Assembly: GCA_036267755.1 (NCBI GenBank)
Contig: DATAVK010000052.1
Coordinates: 1-32,829, forward strand
Source: DATAVK01 sp036267755
Lineage (GTDB): Bacteria; Actinomycetota; Actinomycetes; JAFAQI01
Reading direction: 5' to 3'
DNA: 32,829 nt
The notes under the pieces were generated by a model. That model was not told where the DNA came from. It made no database searches and saw nothing but the letters and a program-made list of their open reading frames with translations. Shown here piece by piece: positions 29,831 through 32,829 of this stretch. Made by a program: the position numbers and the translations under genes. The first letter of the stretch is position 1, and each line of letters starts with the position of its first letter.

Positions 29831-32701
29831 ATGCCGCACCGAACCGGGTTCCGTACCGCTGCCTGCCTACTCGCCACGTCCGCCATCGGGTTGACGGCGA
29901 TCCTGGGTTCCGGGGCGGCCGGCGCCACGGCACCGGCGGCAGCCCAGCCAGGCGGCCTGCCCTCGCAGGCCTATCGGGCGGGTGACTACGCCCACGGGCA
30001 GGCGATGAGCATCCTGCCGCCAGGTGAGAACGGGACCGTCAAGCCCACCCAGCTGGTCGGAGTGCTGTCGAAATCGTCGTACCCGCCCAACTCGCAGGAC
30101 CAGCTCGGCAAGTACGAGAACTTGCTCTACCACTCCTCGACCGTCACCGACAAGACGCTGGGCAACTTCTACGACGACGAGTCCTTCGGTGTGAAGAAGG
30201 CCGATGTCCTGCGCACCGAGGACCCGACCTCGCCGGACGGCACAGTCAAGATCATCCGCGACAACCACGACGTCCCGCACATCTACGGGTCGACGCCGGA
30301 GGCGGGCGCCTTCGGTGCGGGATACTCCCAGGCCGAAGACCGGCTGTTCCTGATGGACGTGCTCCGCCACTACGGCGAGGGCACGCTCAGCTCGTTCATC
30401 GGGCCGTCGTGCGCCGACGAGCAGATGGACCACGACCAGCTACTGCTCGCCCCTTACACCGAGAAGCAAGCGAACGCCCAGGTCGCCGACCTGCCCAAGG
30501 AGTATGGCCCGCAGGGTCAGCTCGCCGAGAACATGATCGACGCCTACGTCGCAGGCATCAACGCGTGGATCGCCCACACCCAGACGTTGACCGGCCTGAA
30601 TGACCTCGACGCCAACTACAAGCTCGCGACCGTGAGCAACCCCACCGACTGGAGCCCGGCCGACGTGGTGGCCGTCGCCGGCTTGATCGGTGGCATCTTC
30701 GGCAAGGGTGGCGGCGGCGAGATCGCGAATGCGGCGCTGGACCAGTACCTGCAGCACAAGCTGGGCAAGAAGGCCGGCGCCAAGGCGTTCAAGGAGTTCA
30801 AGGAGCAGAACGACCCGGGCGCCCCGACCACGGTGGTCAACAAGCGGTTCCCCTACGAGTCGGTGCCCGCGCACGTGAAGCGGTCGCTGACCGCGCTGCC
30901 CGACCACCCGAAGGCCGCGCTGAAGGGCGGCCCGGCCGACCTGTCGAAGGGGTGCGGCGGCAGCATCGGCAGCCCGTTCGCGGTCGCGTCGATCGCGGCG
31001 CTCGCCGACATGCCGGCGCACATGAGCAACGCGATCGTCGTGGACGCCAAGGACACCAAGGCGCACCACCCGATCGCGGTGTTCGGCCCGCAAGTGTCGT
31101 ACTTCTCGCCGCAGATCCTGTCCGAGGAGGAGATCGACACCCCGGGGTACCACGCCGAAGGTGCGTCGTTCCCCGGCACCGGCATCGTGGAGCTCGGTCG
31201 CGGTGTCGACTACGCGTGGTCGGCCACCTCGGCCGGCAGCGACATCATCGACCAGCGGCTGGAGAAGGTCTGTAAGCCCGGCGGCGGGAAGCCGGCAGCA
31301 GAAGGGAAGTTCTACAGCTACAAGGGCCACTGCCTGGCGATGCAGGAGGAGACGTTCACGGAGTCGGCCGTGCCGTTGCCCGGCGGTCCGGGTGCGCCCG
31401 CGACGATCACCCATCACATCTACCTGACCCGCCATGGCGTCGTACAGGGCTGGACGACGGCCCAGCACGGCAAGCCGGTGGCGGTCGTCAACCAGCGCTC
31501 GACGTTCAACCACGACGTCGACTCGGTCGTCGGCTTCCTGCGGTGGGGCGAGCCGTCGCTCACCCACAGCGTGGCGAGCTGGGAGAAGGGTGCAGCCAGG
31601 ATCGGCTACACCTTCAACTGGTTCTACGTGGACAGCAAGCACGACGCGTACTACGCCTCCGGCCGTGACCCGATCCGCGCCAAGGGCGTCAACCCGAACC
31701 TGCCGACGTGGGGAACCGGAAAAGCGGAGTGGCGCGGCTTCCTGTCACCGAGCCGCCACGTCCACCAGACCGACCCGAAGCAGGGCTTCTTCGTGAGCTG
31801 GAACAACAAGCCGGCTCCCGGTTTCTCTGCCGCGGACGACCAGTACGGGTATGGACCGACGTACCGGTCCCAGATGCTCGTCACGCAGCTCAAGCACCAG
31901 CTCAAGGTCCATCACCACCGGCTGACCCGCGCCGAGGTCGTGCGGGCCATGGAGACCGCCGCCAGTCAGGACCTCGACGGCCTCACGGTCGCCCCGCAGC
32001 TGCTGGCGTACGAGAAGGGACACCATCACAGCAAGGGCGTCACGACGATGCTCGCGACGCTGCGCCGCTGGACCAAGAACGGCGCGCACCGCAAGAAGGC
32101 CAAGACCTCGGACGCGCAGTACCAGGCGCACGCCGCGGTGGCGATCATGGACGAGCTCGAGCCGCGGCTGATCGAGGCGGTCTACAACCGGCTGCTCAAG
32201 GGCGGCGGCGGCATCACGGGCTCCGGCTCGACCGGCGGTGCGAGCACGCCTGGCTACGCGATCCTGCCGATGCAGTTCGTCAACACGCCCAACAGCGGCA
32301 ACGCCCACCTGGGCAGCTCGTTCGACGGCGGCTGGGAGGGCTACATGCAGAAGACCCTGCAGCAGCTTCGTGGCCGCCACCCCGTCGACCGGTTCACGTC
32401 GGTCATCACCTCCCGGTGGTGCGCCTCCGGGCCGGCATCGTGCCGAGCCGCGATCACGAAGGCGCTGAACGCGACCTACAACGCCCTGAAGAAGGTGAAC
32501 GGCTCCGCCACGGTGAGTAGCTGGACGAAGGACACCGCGCTGGCGGCCGACGAGTCCTCGAGCAACAACTCGAGCGAGACGATGCCGCAGTTCGACGCGA
32601 TCGCCTTCCGCGCCCTCGGCGTGGAGACCCAGCCCAACATCGACTGGCAGAACCGCCCGACGTTCCAGCAGGTCGTGCAGTTCCCCGCGCATCGAAAGTA
32701 G
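29831..32701 (+). CDS. Secreted penicillin acylase family amidase (Ntn hydrolase)
   Basis: The 956-residue precursor has a signal peptide (ACLLATSAIGLTAILGSGAAGATA). The alpha-chain region has VKIIRDNHDVPHIYGSTPEAGAFGAGYSQAEDRLFLMD, the standard opening of the family. Ser399 in HMSNAIVV is the expected N-terminal nucleophile of the beta chain after self-cleavage, with Asn400 next to it. NQRSTFNHDVDSVVGFLRW and SWNNKPAPGF provide further active-site regions. The family deacylates penicillins, N-acyl-homoserine lactones or lipopeptides. It is longer than usual (about 750-850). Residue -1 is Met rather than the more common Gly. Substrate cannot be told from sequence. Confidence 0.92.
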   Translation: MPHRTGFRTAACLLATSAIGLTAILGSGAAGATAPAAAQPGGLPSQAYRAGDYAHGQAMSILPPGENGTVKPTQLVGVLSKSSYPPNSQDQLGKYENLLYHSSTVTDKTLGNFYDDESFGVKKADVLRTEDPTSPDGTVKIIRDNHDVPHIYGSTPEAGAFGAGYSQAEDRLFLMDVLRHYGEGTLSSFIGPSCADEQMDHDQLLLAPYTEKQANAQVADLPKEYGPQGQLAENMIDAYVAGINAWIAHTQTLTGLNDLDANYKLATVSNPTDWSPADVVAVAGLIGGIFGKGGGGEIANAALDQYLQHKLGKKAGAKAFKEFKEQNDPGAPTTVVNKRFPYESVPAHVKRSLTALPDHPKAALKGGPADLSKGCGGSIGSPFAVASIAALADMPAHMSNAIVVDAKDTKAHHPIAVFGPQVSYFSPQILSEEEIDTPGYHAEGASFPGTGIVELGRGVDYAWSATSAGSDIIDQRLEKVCKPGGGKPAAEGKFYSYKGHCLAMQEETFTESAVPLPGGPGAPATITHHIYLTRHGVVQGWTTAQHGKPVAVVNQRSTFNHDVDSVVGFLRWGEPSLTHSVASWEKGAARIGYTFNWFYVDSKHDAYYASGRDPIRAKGVNPNLPTWGTGKAEWRGFLSPSRHVHQTDPKQGFFVSWNNKPAPGFSAADDQYGYGPTYRSQMLVTQLKHQLKVHHHRLTRAEVVRAMETAASQDLDGLTVAPQLLAYEKGHHHSKGVTTMLATLRRWTKNGAHRKKAKTSDAQYQAHAAVAIMDELEPRLIEAVYNRLLKGGGGITGSGSTGGASTPGYAILPMQFVNTPNSGNAHLGSSFDGGWEGYMQKTLQQLRGRHPVDRFTSVITSRWCASGPASCRAAITKALNATYNALKKVNGSATVSSWTKDTALAADESSSNNSSETMPQFDAIAFRALGVETQPNIDWQNRPTFQQVVQFPAHRK

Positions 32702-32772
32702 GCCACGGAGCGCAATCGGCCAGCGGGTGAAGAGGTCTTTCATGTTCCGTTGGTAACGTTCACCGGTGTCAT

Positions 32773-32829
32773 CGTCGACCGGCAACGCTGCTCCCGCGTT
32801 GCCTATAGCACCGTCGACCGGCAACACTG
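32773..32829. repeat. 18-bp direct repeat with hairpin at window end
   Basis: CGTCGACCGGCAACGCTG (32773-32790) recurs with one change at 32812-32829, a 39-base period, and the window ends on the last base of the second copy. GGCAACGC (32781-32788) also pairs with GCGTTGCC (32796-32803) around 7 bases. It may be the terminator of the penicillin acylase gene or the start of a longer array. The preceding 32702-32772 shows nothing I can identify. Confidence 0.55.

Noticed and set aside
28108..29928. 606-codon minus-strand frame opposite the polytopic membrane protein
   Set aside because: Shadow frame with low-complexity composition; it also runs through the penicillin acylase signal peptide region.
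30440..31642. 400-codon minus-strand frame inside the penicillin acylase gene
   Set aside because: Antisense to conserved Ntn-hydrolase sequence and without any motif.
32773..32829. Start of a CRISPR array
   Set aside because: Only two 18-base copies with one mismatch are visible; the unit is short for a CRISPR repeat and no cas gene is present. It is kept only as a generic repeat.

Overview
The window is a GC-rich stretch of chromosome whose codons end almost always in G or C, with GTG starts and many 4-bp gene overlaps. Together with pcrA, sucC-sucD, a DUF6350 membrane protein, an actinobacterial-type ArgA acetyltransferase and a DUF929/VKOR pair, this points to an actinobacterium. I cannot assign a genus. 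No rRNA, tRNA, CRISPR array, prophage or insertion sequence was seen, and no gap between genes exceeds 300 bases. Thirty coding regions are called; the first is cut by the window edge.

Region 1 (1-5109): three paralogous RDD membrane proteins surround a redox/metabolic group. That group holds a DinB-like protein, an HxlR regulator, a divergent nitroreductase and a short-chain dehydrogenase. A DUF6350 membrane protein runs convergent to the third RDD gene. Region 2 (5237-8503): a zinc-dependent formaldehyde-dehydrogenase-like enzyme converges on sucC-sucD (TCA-cycle succinyl-CoA synthetase), separated by a strong bidirectional terminator-like hairpin. Region 3 (8575-15913): mostly exported proteins. 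These are an eight-repeat YVTN/YncE propeller overlapped with a secreted phosphoesterase, a CocE/S15-type hydrolase, a lipase and an AUR1-like PAP2 membrane enzyme. A stand-alone B12-binding mutase subunit sits among them. Region 4 (15734-19405): a two-gene disulfide-bond module (DUF929 thioredoxin-like protein and VKOR) lies downstream of the helicase gene pcrA. Region 5 (19446-22782): argA coupled to a MarR regulator, divergent from yceI, then purU and a methyltransferase. Region 6 (22828-29751): an envelope glycan/lipid locus with two GT-C-type membrane glycosyltransferases, a second AUR1-like PAP2, a UGM/HemY-like flavoprotein and a large polytopic membrane protein. Region 7 (29831-32701): a long secreted penicillin-acylase-family amidase, followed by repeats cut by the window end.

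The most unusual content lies in the gene junctions. purU has a perfect 18-bp inverted repeat that pairs its ribosome-binding site with its own early codons and puts the ATG in the loop, next to an array of 22-bp hairpin repeats. The third RDD gene has its start buried in a perfect 11-bp hairpin with a GCGA tetraloop. A 31-bp-periodic palindromic repeat lies between the lipase and PAP2 genes. Two regulator genes (HxlR and MarR) have clear self-adjacent palindromic operators. Several short tandem duplications span stop codons. All were read by eye; folding, conservation and expression tests are needed to tell regulation from repeat slippage.
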